From contig OZ005691.1 in assembly GCA_963930775.1 (NCBI GenBank), positions 2,914,001-2,978,000 of the forward strand: a stretch of 64,000 nt of DNA, in the 5' to 3' direction. A program made the translations under genes and the position numbers. This document shows, one piece after another, positions 45,101 through 55,900 of the stretch (positions are counted from its first letter, which is position 1; each line of letters starts with the position of its first letter). The notes below the pieces were generated by a model. That model saw nothing but the letters and a program-made list of their open reading frames with translations, searched no databases and was not told the DNA's origin. The stretch comes from Cliona cf. orientalis. Lineage: Eukaryota; Porifera; Demospongiae; Clionaida; Clionaidae.

Positions 45101-46489
45101 AATCGCTCTATAATTCTTCTCCACGATGCGAATGGATCTCTGAGGATCCAGTATCTGATCACTGCTACTTCACGTTCCTCATCACTGCGATACTCTCCCT
45201 CAATTTCACTGAGTTTAGAGTTTGGAATGAACAGCAGTACACCAATTTCACGCCAGGGTATTCCATGTAGTGCCTTTCTGACATTATCAACAGTCAGACC
45301 TACATGTATATCATAGAGACAGTATCACATCCAAACTAAATTTGAGTACAAAATAATATACAAATGAAGCACTATAGTGCAAAACCTTCGGCGCAATAGC
45401 AATAGCTAGTCTGCATGTTCCAAATTTGCAAGCTACAATGTAAGCCAAGCTACTATACAGTGTACATGTAGTTGTAGAGTAGCCACAAGGATGCGGATTG
45501 CACGGTATTACGTAATAGTACCATGTGCATGCCAGATCAGCAGATCTAGTACAAAGTAAAGCCAGGAAGCGTAGTTGATAGCCTACTGAGATCGGTGAAG
45601 AGTCAGTCAAGTTCTAAGAACTATCGCTAGAGCTACACACTACTAATCTTGAAATGAAGCCATCGCTGTCTCTTTCATCGATCGAGAGCCCGTCAAGAAG
45701 CGAAGAAGTCCATGGTGGTCAGCAAATGTCACCAGAACTTTTGAACGAAGCGTTTTCAACGAAATCCACACAATTCAGATCTTGAAAATGCCGCAAAAAG
45801 CCTAATGATACCTTGTTTGCATCAGGTATGTAGCAGCTGGCGTGATAGCAGACACACACAGACACACACAGAACGACTACCGTACCCCTCGCGCATGCAC
45901 CGAGGGTTAATTATCACAACAATGTATGCAGGTATAAATATAATTAGCATAAAGCCACACAAATTAAATATTAAATTTTGTTTTCTTATCCTATTTGGGG
46001 GGGGGGGGGGGGGGTTAATTTTGATATTGCTATCAGAGCCAAAAATCAAGCACCTTTTATTTGTCTGTAAGAGCCAAAAGTACTTAGTTTAGTAACGACC
46101 CTGTGCCTATTATGGTACTGTCATAAAATTAAAAGGAAAGACTTCAAAAGTGCACATGGTGGGGATGATATTTACTTTGCATGTTTGTAATCAACACAAT
46201 TGAATGGTCAAAAATCATAACTGCAATCCCATGACTCACCCGGTTTACGCCCCTTTCGTATTTCTCGTTCAATTCTCCGTCGCTCGTGTCGAGGCAGATC
46301 CTTGAGGTATCTACTGTAATAGCCTGGCTTTTTGCCAGCAGCAGGGGTGCTGGCTGTCTTGGCGCGAGGACTGGACGAGGTTGCACTTGGCGGAGGATTT
46401 ATCTGTGGATCGGCTAGCGGCAGCTCAGCCGTGCCGAGGTGCTCTCTCCCATCATCTTCTCCACGTTGTCTGCCTTGATCTTCTGCCAT
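36149..46489 (-). CDS. ROCO protein with multiple death domains, copy 1
   Basis: Six exons on the minus strand: 46489-46240, 45299-45039, 43670-43365, 39993-39730, 38745-36565, 36453-36149, together about 1188 residues. Order: a basic, probably disordered N-terminus (1-83); three death-fold exons (about 84-170, 171-272, 273-360; the third has RWEDVAFWIGIPYSKYVELQ); a Roc GTPase with P-loop GSAGVGKT at 389-396, switch DCGGQ from D576 and base motif THKD from T666; a COR region (about 720-960) with LYYPEILPNQVFTNPQVL; and a C-terminal death domain (about 1105-1180; HILQEWLEGRGMKPTTW). A Ser/Glu/Asp-rich insert lies between P-loop and switch. All five introns are phase 1. Death domains recruit apoptosis or immune adaptors and Roc-COR is a dimerising switch, so a cytosolic signalling scaffold is likely. 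Joining the four upstream exons to the Roc exon is inference from strand and phase. Confidence 0.75.
38999..39060. repeat. C17-type homopolymer tract in a ROCO intron
   Basis: A run of about 17 C follows AAGCCACC near 39030. It lies in the intron between the third death exon and the Roc exon. Confidence 0.6.
40569..41524. mobile_element. Long inverted-repeat element in a ROCO intron, with nested MITE
   Basis: About 100 bp at each end pair: ACAAGTATAAAAACAATTGA, then GTAGGGATGGCAGGATCAAA and GAGATATCGCAACTACT at left, inverted at 41425-41524. Inside, 40655-41245 is bounded by TATAGC..AAATTTTCGC ends and contains a short degenerate plus-strand coding remnant (about 40957-41068, SPSAIAEANAAVNG..KKRGTYREID) that recalls the start of sponge transposon proteins. 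The outer element is probably a deleted DNA transposon. Confidence 0.65.
42466..43021. mobile_element. Foldback element with 220-bp arms
   Basis: Arms at 42466-42699 and 42803-43021 are inverted copies with few mismatches: ACGAAGATTCTTTTCGGACA, GTTTCGACTAGATGCTCTAG, GCGAGGTGCGAAAAGGGTGG and CCGCCCCCTAGTTTCTTCAT. They surround a loop of about 100 bp. It sits within a ROCO intron. Short frames on either strand are by-products of the palindrome. Confidence 0.85.
44030..44513 (+). repeat. GGGGCGAGCC element, copy 3
   Basis: It starts ATTGGGGCGAGCCTGAGCGA, ends GCTCAGGCTCGCCCCACAAC..CCTAGTA, and shares ATGGTACGTCGGTC, TTGCAAATTTACA and scattered body words with the copies near 34 kb. It is more diverged than they are from each other. 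Confidence 0.7.
44518..44962. repeat. TACCGTA-ended MITE of the TTAAGCGCA family
   Basis: Ends TACCGTAAACTCTGGTTATT and, inverted, TACCGTAGACTCTGGTTAAT pair over about 28 bp, continuing as AAGCGCA. The interior has several AAGCGCATG words and ATCGATCGATCGATCGAG. It is non-coding and sits in the first-to-second-exon region of ROCO copy 1. Confidence 0.75.
45840..45920. repeat. CA-rich repeat with CGCATGC terminus
   Basis: AGACACACACAGACACACAC, AGAACGACTACCGTACCCCT and CGCGCATGCACCGAGGGTTA match 50117-50190 closely and 58725-58790 in the opposite orientation. It is a fragment of one dispersed family. Confidence 0.55.
45998..46017 (+). repeat. G19-G20 homopolymer tract
   Basis: An uninterrupted run of about 20 G (TTTG..GTTAATT) lies inside ROCO intron 1. 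Length may be unreliable in sequencing. Confidence 0.8.
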
Positions 46490-46972
46490 AATTTTCAAAT
46501 TATCCTTATTAAACCTACCAGCTCATCGCCGATGATCTGCGGAAGGTTACGTAGCTACTCACGATCAAATCTAGCCCTGGTTTTTAATTAAGATCGAGTT
46601 TATAGTCTCTACAAAAACACTTCAGTCTCCAGAGAACCAGAAAGTAGTCTCGTTTCAAAGTGAACCATGGAGTATACTAGCGGTACACTGCGTGCAGGGG
46701 CTTCCTCTCTCAGCTCAGGGGACGCAGTGCGCACGCGCAATGGCAACCATGTGGTTAAGGGGGGGTTAAGGGGAACTCCACGTACTCCCTGCTGTTCAGT
46801 GCCAGAATGCAAATCTTGGGTGCAACTTACTAAACGGCACTTGTAGAAGATATGAAGCTAGGAATCAGTTTATATAATTTGTAGACAAGGTAGTTTACTA
46901 TCTATGACTGTTAGTGAAAGTGTCAGTACTGATTAAACCACGATTCAACAACGGGTGACCATTTTTTTGTGG

Positions 46973-47143
46973 GTCGCACATTAGAGCCATGGAGGGTTTA
47001 CCAAAACTGGCAGAGCGTTGGTGGTATCAAGTTTTCAGAGAATAGAAATCCATGTTTGGGTCGCACATTAGAGCCATGGAGGGTTTACCAAAACTGGTGG
47101 AGCATTGGTGGTATCAAGTTTTCCGAGAATGGAAATCCATGTT
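46973..47143 (+). repeat. Two tandem 85-bp repeats
   Basis: GGGTCGCACATTAGAGCCAT, GGAGGGTTTACCAAAACTGG and GGTGGTATCAAGTTTTC occur at 46973 and again at 47058 with a handful of differences. No coding role seen. Confidence 0.75.
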
Positions 47144-47274
47144 TGACGTGACGCATATCAGGAGTACAAAGAAGCAAAGAACGCGAGGAATATGGGTGAA
47201 GCCATACTTTTTGGTCTGAGTCCGAGTAGAGAGACCTGGCTTCGCTCGCTATGAGTGAACCAGAGCTCATTTGT

Positions 47275-47332
47275 GCCCCCCCCCCCCCCCCAACTGGGGG
47301 GGGGGGGGGGGGGGGGGGCGGCCGGGGGTAGT
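47275..47332 (+). repeat. Poly-C / poly-G hairpin tract
   Basis: A run of C (about 16) is followed by AACT and a run of about 23 G, then CGGCCGGGGG. The two runs are complementary and could fold as a hairpin or, on the G strand, as a quadruplex. A GTAGTCTCGTG repeat fragment follows. Confidence 0.8.
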
Positions 47333-47584
47333 CTCGTGGAGCCAGACCCTTACGCGGGGAGCCGGGGAGAGGGTACCGGTCTGGCCTGGTTAAGGAAAAG
47401 CCCACGTGCAATATTACTGGGTGCGCATGTGCAATTGCAAATTCCGCACCAGGTCCTCAGACTTTTGATCTGAAAGGGACAAGTGAACAATAAGGTAATA
47501 GCTAATTATTTTGAAAATTCAGTCTCAGAGTCAAACCTCTAGTGGAAAGAAGTGCAAGATCAAACAATGAAACACTATTGATGT

Positions 47585-48441
47585 TTGCATGAGCATCCAT
47601 ATACGATGGTGAAGCTACTAGTCCTGCTGGTCCCTGGCCCAGTGTCTGGCCAGCCACTGTGCTCTTGAGAGGCCTGAACCCCAGCTCCTCACTAGGGACA
47701 CCAAACATCAACAGCTTCGCTTCATAGGTCTTGCCATCAAGTCATTGTGAGCCTGCATGGTTCAAAAGACATAGCTACAGGTGTTTCTACATCATTTCAA
47801 GGATTGCAATCCATTTACTTTGCAAACTCCTGCTAATTCATACTGCAGATCCCTAATAGCACTATTTTTGGAGTCCAGAACATCCTGCAAGAAGAGAAAA
47901 GTGTTATTAATCCACGCAGTTGGCTAAAATAATATTAATGACTATGCATAGGACTCTAATTAGATAGTGATAGAGATTCTAAAGTACGTATAATACCTCT
48001 AGCTTAAATTTCTGGTGACCGTAGTGAGGGCAGATGGATCAAGATTGGAAGCAGAAAGGACCTCATTCAACTGAGCTTCCTGTATTTGTCAACTAGTACA
48101 TAACATCAAGAGTAAATTACAGGTTTTACCCCTTCATTATATTGAGTACCTTTTTCTCCAGTGTATCAGCTAGAGCAGTGAGCTTCTTCTCCAGTAGGAG
48201 ATTCTTGAATCCAGTCTTCTGTTGAACCTTGTGAATGGCCTTAACAAACTTGCTGTAGCGGTCATCCCTCTCCTTTTGAATCTATTCATGAGCAAGATAA
48301 AACTAATCATCAAGTCCACGCATGTACAGGGTGGTATATTATTATTATACCTGCATATGCAAATCTCTGCTCCAACACCTCATGTTCCCACCTCAAGCTC
48401 TTCAATTCTGCCTCCTGTACCTTCAGCCTGGCCTTAGCATT
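47585..48441 (-). pseudogene. GAS8: GAS8/DRC4 3' fragment, copy 1
   Basis: Minus-strand exons encode the C-terminal third of the nexin-dynein regulatory complex subunit 4: [74 protein letters not shown] and [19 protein letters not shown]. Splice sites between blocks are visible. The last exon is frameshifted after AHNDL and has lost the usual stop. All upstream exons are absent. GAS8 is a coiled-coil axonemal protein; this is a truncated copy. Confidence 0.85.
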
Positions 48442-48689
48442 CTATAAGCATTGTACATTGTACATGAAGCGTTATTATTTTTATCAAGAAGAACATGAAC
48501 CCCTTCTATTGCAGACGTCCTGGTACAGCAGCAACTCTAACAATATTCATGCCAGTTAGTCACATGCTCTCTGAGACTCCACTATGTAGTGGCAAGATGG
48601 CAATCCAGTATCTCAGTTGTCTTTTGTTCATATTAATTTTGTTCTTACTGGTCCTCAGCTGCAAGCTGCTGATAAGCCACACATTCTCT

Positions 48690-49890
48690 TTCTAATGGTG
48701 GGTGACTGGGGGTGGACGAATGTTTGGTAGCTATCATGAGACACTCCAACCAAAGAGGTACAAAAGCCAAACTTCAAAAATCTTGTGAAAGACAGACTGG
48801 AACTGGACCAACACTATGTCTACAACATTTGCTCCCCTTCTCACTCATGCTTCATGACTCCCGATACATGTGAATGATAGGAATGCTCATGGTGCATACA
48901 ATCCCAAATAACCAGTATCAGGATTTGCCAGCATCCCACGAAACATGACAGGGATTTCCGAGAAATTGAAAGAAGCAGGATAGATCTGTCTCTTGGTGAG
49001 TTAGTGGAACGCAGAGGATGCTATCTTTAATCACATTCCAACTGGAAGGGTATTCAATACTTCATTGGCTACATATCACATGCAGCTAATGACTACCTAC
49101 AATGAGCAGGTGCAGAAATGCAATGGTACCAGTGTTGTGGACCTGTGGGACACACTCCAGCCTGTCTATGGTGCTAATGGAACTGGAATGGATAACTTTA
49201 AAGAAGTGTTTGTTCCGCTATCATGTTCTTCAGATCAATCATTCGCATGACCCAAGTAACCCTCTCTTTCTCTACTATCGAGCCCATGTGATCCACAAAC
49301 CATATCAAGTCCCTGATCAGTATCTAACCATGTACAAATTCATCAACGACACCAATCAGCAGTACTACTATGCCATGAAAAAGTTCATATATGATGCAGT
49401 TGGTGACATTGTGGATGCACACTCAAAAAATGTGACCTTTGGGACAACCTATAATTGGCCAACTGGTATGTAACATTCTGCGCACTTACAGGAGCCAATC
49501 CAACTGATAAGAAGGTAGCTAAAGCCAAGCTGCCTCCAATCGACAGTTTGAACATGTGGCCACTGATCTCTGGACAAGAATTCCACATCACCACGGGTGT
49601 ATATCCCGATTAGTTACTTCACGCTGATCAATGGAGACTACAAAATTCTTCAAGGAGATATTCAAAGAGCTGGATGGACTAGATCACAATATCCCAGTGT
49701 AACTGTACATCCAGGATTAAGTGGTAAGGAGCATTGTGGATAGGGTGGATGCCTGCATGTACAATATTAAAGAGGATCCTGAGGAAAGAAAAAAATCTCA
49801 CTAAGAAGCTGCCCGATACATTAAAGGCCATGCTAGTGGGCTATCAGGCAACTTACTTCAATCCTAACTGAGGAGAACAATGGCCAACCT
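48690..49890 (+). pseudogene. Arylsulfatase (ARSB-like) pseudogene, copy 1
   Basis: Broken frames spell successive parts of an arylsulfatase: a DWGW start near 48707, LDQHYVYNICSPSH near 48805 (the active-site C-x-P-x-R block with His replacing Arg), EKLKEAG, VFNTSLATYHMQLMTTY, NPLFLYYRAHVIHKPYQVPD, YYYAMKKFIYDAVGDIVDA, PPIDSLNMWPLISGQ and LPDTLKAMLVGYQATYFNPN. Stops and frameshifts occur between blocks. It would have been a secreted or lysosomal sulfatase; it is dead here. Confidence 0.8.
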
Positions 49891-50116
49891 ACTGCATGTG
49901 AGTACGCTCTAAAGGTTTCCTAGGACCATTCTGAATCACTGTATGGTATATACGAACAAGTGTGGTGACTAATTGGATATCGATGTTCCCTGTTCCACAA
50001 GCAAAGTGACAGCAGTTGTACAGTGCACAATTGCTCGGGTTTTTCTGTATCACGTATATAGCCAATTATTATAGTCTGTTAGATGCTCCCTCGATCCGCC
50101 AAAACTAATCCTTAAC

Positions 50117-50190
50117 AGACAGACAGACTGACAGACACACACACAGAACGACTACAGTAACCCTTGCGCATGCGCCGAGGGTTAATAATG
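50117..50190. repeat. CA-rich MITE fragment between duplicated units
   Basis: ACAGACAGACAGACTGACAG, ACACACACACAGAACGACTA and CGCATGCGCCGAGGGTTAAT lie exactly between the two 2.6-kb units. They match 45840-45920. Confidence 0.6.
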
Positions 50191-50283
50191 TTATTATGAA
50201 AGTCAAACCTCTATCGGAAAGAAGTGTGAGATCAAACAATGAGACACTACTCAATTTGATGGTTTGCTGCTGATGATGAGCAT

Positions 50284-51132
50284 CTACGATGGTGAAGCTA
50301 CTAGTCCTGCTGGTCCCTGGCCCAGTGTCTGGCCAGCCACTGTGCTCTTGAGAGGCCTGAACCCCAGCTCCTCACTAGGGACACCAAATGTCAATACGTT
50401 TGCTTCATATAATATGTCGATCTTGATCAAGTCATTGTGAGCCTGCACGGTTCAAAAGACATAGCTACAGGTGTATCTACGTAATTTTCATGGATATTAA
50501 AAATTACAATTCATTTACTCTTGCTAATTCATACTGCAGATCCCTAATAGCTAGCACTATTCTTGGAGTTCAGAACATCCTGCAAGAAGAGAGAAGTGAT
50601 TAATGCACACAGTTGGCTAAAATAATATTAATGACTATGCATAGGACTCTAATTAGATAGTGATAGAGATTCTAAAGTACGTATAATACCTCTAGCTTTC
50701 TGGTGACCATAGTGAGGGCAGATGGATCAAGATTGGAAGCAGAAAGGACCTCATTCAACGGAGCTTCCTGTATTTGTCAATACATAGCATCAAGAGTAAA
50801 TTACAGGTTTTACCCCTACATTATGTTGAGTAGCTACCTTTTTCTCCAGTGTATTAATGATCAGCTAGAGCAGTGAGCTTCTTCTCCAGTAGGAGATTCT
50901 TGAATCCAGTCTTCTGTTGTACCTCGTGAATGGCCTTAACAAACTTGCTGTAGAGGTCATCCCTCTCCTTTTGAATCTATTCATGAGCAAGACAAAAGTA
51001 ATCATCAAGTCCACACATGTACAGGATGGTATATTATTATTATACCTGTGCGAATTTCTGCTCCAACATCTCATATTCCCACCTCAAGCTCTTCAATTCT
51101 GCCTCCTGTACCTTCAGCCTGGCCTTAGCATT
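50284..51132 (-). pseudogene. GAS8: GAS8/DRC4 3' fragment, copy 2
   Basis: It has the same exons as copy 1 but is better kept. The last exon stays in frame through [18 protein letters not shown] to SPS and a stop at 50284-50286, close to where vertebrate GAS8 ends. The 5' limit is the acceptor at 51132. Further upstream lies the sulfatase pseudogene on the other strand, so the N-terminal two-thirds of the gene are missing. Confidence 0.85.
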
Positions 51133-51387
51133 CTATAAGCATTGTAAAATTTAATTGTACATTGTACATGAAGCATTATTATTTTTATCAAGAAGAACAT
51201 GAAACCCTTCTATTGCAGACGTCCTGGTAGAGCAGCAACTCCAACAATATTCATGCCAGTTAGTCACACGCTCTCTCCACTATGTAGTGGCAAGATGGCA
51301 ATCCAGTATCTCAGTTATCTTTTGTTCACATATTTGTTCTTACTGGTCCTCAGCTGCAAGCTGCTGATAAACCACACATTCTCTTTC

Positions 51388-52580
51388 TAATGGTGGATGA
51401 CTGGGGGTGAGTGAGTGTTTGGTATCATGAGACACTCCAACCAAAGAGGTACAAACGCCAAACTTAATTCAAAAGTCTTGTGAAAGACAGACTGGAACTG
51501 GACCAATAGTATGTCTACAACATTTGCTCCCCTTCTCACTCATGCTTCATGAGTTGAAGACTCCCGATACATGTGAATGATAGAAATGCTCATGGTGCAT
51601 ACAATCCCAATATCAGAATTTGTCGGCATCCCACGAAACATGACTGGGATTGCCGAGAAATTGAAAGAAGCAGGATAGATCTGTCTCTTGGTGAGTTAGT
51701 GGAACGCAGAGGATGCTATCTTTAATCACATTCCAACTGGAAGGGTATTCAATACTTCATTGGCTACATATCACATGCAGCTAATGACTACCTACAATGA
51801 GCAGGTGCAGAAATGCAATGGTACCAGTGTTGTGGACCTGTGGGACACACTCCAGCCTGTCTATGGTGCTAATGGAACTGGAATGGATAACTTTAAAGAA
51901 GCGTTTGTTCCGCTATCATGTTCTTCAGATCAATCATTCGCATGACCCAAGTAACCCTCTCTTTCTCTACTATCGAGCCCATGTGATCCACAAACCATAT
52001 CAAGTCCCTGATCAGTATCTAACCGTCATATACAAATTCATCAACGACACCAATCAGCAGTACTACTATATGCCATGAAAAAGTTCATAGATGATGCAGT
52101 TGGTGACATTGTGGATGCACTCAAAAAATGTGACCTTTGGGACAACCTATAATTGGCCGACTGGTACGTAACATTCTGCGCACTTACAGGAGTCGATCCA
52201 ACTGATAAGAAGGCAGCTAAAGCCAAGCTGCCTCCAATCGACAGTTTGAACATGTGGCCACTGATCTCTGGACGAGAACTCCACATCACCATGCCATTGG
52301 GTGGATATCCCGATTAGTTACTTCACGCTGATCAATGGAGACTACAAAATTCTTCAAGGAAATATTGAACGAGCTGGATGGACTAGACCACAATATCCCA
52401 GTGCAACTGTACATCCAGGATTAAGTGGTGAGGAGCATTGTGGACAGGGTGGATGCCTGTACAATAATTATTATTAAAGAGGATCCTGAGGAAAGAAAAA
52501 ATCTTGCTAAGAAGCTGCCCGATACATTAAAGGCCATGCTGGTGGGCTATCAGGCAACTTATTTCAATCCTAACTGAGGA
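51388..52580 (+). pseudogene. Arylsulfatase (ARSB-like) pseudogene, copy 2
   Basis: It is parallel to copy 1, with an additional TAG inside the LDQHY block and a frameshift around YYYMP. The CSPSH active-site remnant is shared, so inactivation began before the tandem duplication. Confidence 0.8.
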
Positions 52581-52928
52581 GAACAATGACCAACCTACTG
52601 CATGTGAATATGCTCTAAAGGTTTCCTAGGACCATTCATTGTATAGTACGAATAAGTGTGCTGACTAATTGGATGTTCCCTGTTCCACAAGCAAAGTGAC
52701 AGCAGTTGTACAGTGCACAATTGCTCAGGTTTTTCTGTAGCACGTATAATAATTGTTAGATGCTCCCTCGATCCGCCAAAAGTAATCCTTAAGTAGGTAA
52801 TAATACTGAAGTAATTAATGTAGCATGTAATATTATAGCCATGGAATATACCAATAACAATAGCGCTTAAATATAATGTCTCATTTAGTTGGCAGGTCTT
52901 GTTTTACTTTCTTGTCAGTACTACTCTA

Positions 52929-55900
52929 TCATGAATGGACAGTGAAGGAGTCACTAAGAACGTTTGAAAGAACTTTTAACTGTTGATCTGGCTGTTGTCC
53001 TCCGACATACACCTTGTACTCAGTGGTGGGTATGTACCAATCCTTATCATAGAGCATCATCTGTTCGGATGTGATAGTAAAGACTACCTGCATGAATATA
53101 AATTTTAAACCCAATTACAAGCTCTATACTGTAGTTGTCCATGTACACTATGTGACATTGTACTGCAACAACTCACATTAGATGTCCCTGATGGAGGAAT
53201 CAAAGATATTCTCTTGACTCCCACAAGTTGTCTTATGGGAGCAATGTCAACATTTGTCCATGAAATGTATACTTGAACCACCTATATGTTATAAGAATTA
53301 TATGTTTGCTGTTACAAGTAAGCTTAGTAGGTGGCAGAGATCAAACCTCATCTGACGTTCTGTTTCCAACGTTAGTCACTGTAGCAAACACTGTCATATT
53401 CTGACCAGCCTTTATGGCAAGTGGTGCAACCTTCAGATCAGAGTAATTAAATGTTGTATATGATCTGCAACAATCACTGCACATGTAACTATGCATGTGG
53501 AGAGAGCATTGCACTAGCTATATACATACAGTCCATATCCAAAAGGAAACAGTGACACTCCTTCGAAGTAGCGATACGTTCTGTTCACCATTGTGTAGTT
53601 TGTGATATTTGGAACCTGCACACATTCACAGTTTAGATATTTTTTGCTTCCAGAATTAAAGCAATTTGTGTAACGAAACAATATGCCAACCATGCATGAT
53701 CTATACTTCTTAGGGTACTATTGCCTATGAAATGACTCTATAATATACACTTATATCTGAAGCACAACTAGTCTGCAATTAATATCACACCATGCCTACA
53801 CATGTATATATCATGCGTGGGTACCTGGTCAAGACTGGCTGGCCAGGTGTTGGGGAGCCTTCCAGCTGGGCTCACAGTACCAGTCAGAACATCCACAAGC
53901 GCACTGCCACCCGTCTGTGGACAATGCAATCTCATTTTGGACACTTAATTGGCATTGCTTGCATAATATACCTGAGCAGGAAAGAAGCTCTCAACTATTG
54001 AAACAACTTTGTCACTACCCACAGCCCATGACACATCGAGAGGACCAGCGTTGTAGAGTACAAGGATTGTATCTGAAGTGGCGTGCATGGATGTTATACA
54101 TGATGAAGGGTAAAGTGTAAGTCATGATGAGGCTACTGCTCACTAGGAACAATGTTGGTAACATCTTGCAGAAGCTGAAACTGATTTTTAGGAAGGTCGA
54201 TGTCACTTCGATCACGTCCCTCCATTTCAATGTATATGCCTGAGTGTCAAGGTTTTGAATATACCATGAATACAAGCCATAAACACACAATTGGAAGCGC
54301 ACTTTGCCATGCCATGCAATGAAGTGTAGAATTTAGTTAATGATATTACAGCTCAATAAACCAATACGTACTTGTCCCAAGACAAGCAATTGCAACATCA
54401 GCACCACTGCATGCCTGCTTGATGTCAGATGCATTGTAGATCCTACAAAAAATATCGATAACATTATGATCTTTGACTACAGTGTTAGTGTGCATGTAGT
54501 TCACGTGCAAACTGGTCCATTAACACATCCAGCAGCACTGGAAACAGCAGATGCTATCTTGCCACTGCTTCTGGTGGCATTGAGGGGAGTCACAACATAG
54601 TCTACCTGTTTGGGAAGAGTGTGCACACGTGTCACAGCCTAAGAATAACCACAAAAATTGAATGCATAGGAACACACCATGACAATGGGGGCATATTTGC
54701 CATACAGTAGATCAGAAGCATCTGCAAAAGGTCCAATTACCTAAAGAGAGCCATAGAAGATTATGCATGACACTGTACGTTAATGTCTACTTGAACTAGT
54801 TGCATGAATTGATCAGTGTCAAAGGCTACATCTCTAAAAACATACACATGCTTTCTTATAGGGTGATGTGATAGGCAGTCCTCTGCTTGGATCATTCTTT
54901 AGAAGCACTATTGACTGAGTGGCCATTTCACGTGCAATTTGAATGTGTTCTTTGCTTTGAACGTAATCAGAAACTTTCAATCTGTTAATGAATGTGCAAA
55001 GTACATCATAATTAATGCATGTGTGCATTTGCACAGATATTATTTTTAGCAAGGAAGTACTGTTTATATGGATTCATCTCAGGAGGATCAAATTCTCCTA
55101 GCTTCATTCGAACCGTAAACAAACGGCTTGCACAATCCTTCACCTTGTCTTCAGTAAGTACGCCCTGAGTGATCAACAGGAGTTCATCTTTCAATTTATT
55201 CACCAACATCAACCAGCCTCCCTTCCCATACACATAATAAATATTATTATAATACAGACACACACGCACACACATACATACAATAGTTAATAACTCACAG
55301 CATCAATGGCTTTGCTAATGTTTGTGAAGACAGTCCTTTTACGGGAGTTATCTTCCAAGCACACGCCTGCATTCACTGTAGCGGCAGCTGTCGCCACCCA
55401 TGACTTTGTAAAGCGATGCATTCTCAACACACCCTCTGCAGCATCACAAGATTAGTGAGTACTAGCTTCTCATTGTATGCAGAAGACTCACCCAAAGCAC
55501 CATCATCACTCACTACATAACCTGCAATTTATTGTAATTTTAACAATCAAGACTATACACTCTAATTTTCTATCCTCTAATTAGTATCACTTAAGTTGTG
55601 GCAGCAGCTTGGACATTTGTTAATTGCAGAATATTTATTTTCCCCGCTGATTTTTTGTTAATTTAATTTGTGTGCTAACAGGCTGGTAGTAATGTATACG
55701 CTAGTTATGAAATAAAATTATGAGGAATGAGGCTCACACTCACATGACACAAACTGTATACCTTCATATGCGGTATGTACCTTTGAATCCCCACTCATTT
55801 CTGAGGATGTCGTTCAGAAGCTCTTTGTTGGCACATGCAGGAACACCATTGATGCTATTAAAGGGAATGCAAAGACAGCAGTATCCATCAGTTCACTGTT

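Larger units (their letters stand above)
47512..52794 (+). repeat. Tandem duplication of a 2.6-kb unit
   Basis: Copy 1 (about 47512-50116) and copy 2 (about 50196-52794) are parallel throughout, from GTCAAACCTCTA..GGAAAGAAGTG to GATGCTCCCTCGATCCGCCA. They are separated by a CA-rich MITE fragment. Each holds a GAS8 3' pseudogene (minus) and an arylsulfatase pseudogene (plus). Confidence 0.9.

Noticed and set aside
36149..46489. CRISPR-like or satellite array for the repeated death exons
   Set aside because: The units share only a protein fold, not DNA sequence, and are separated by kilobases.
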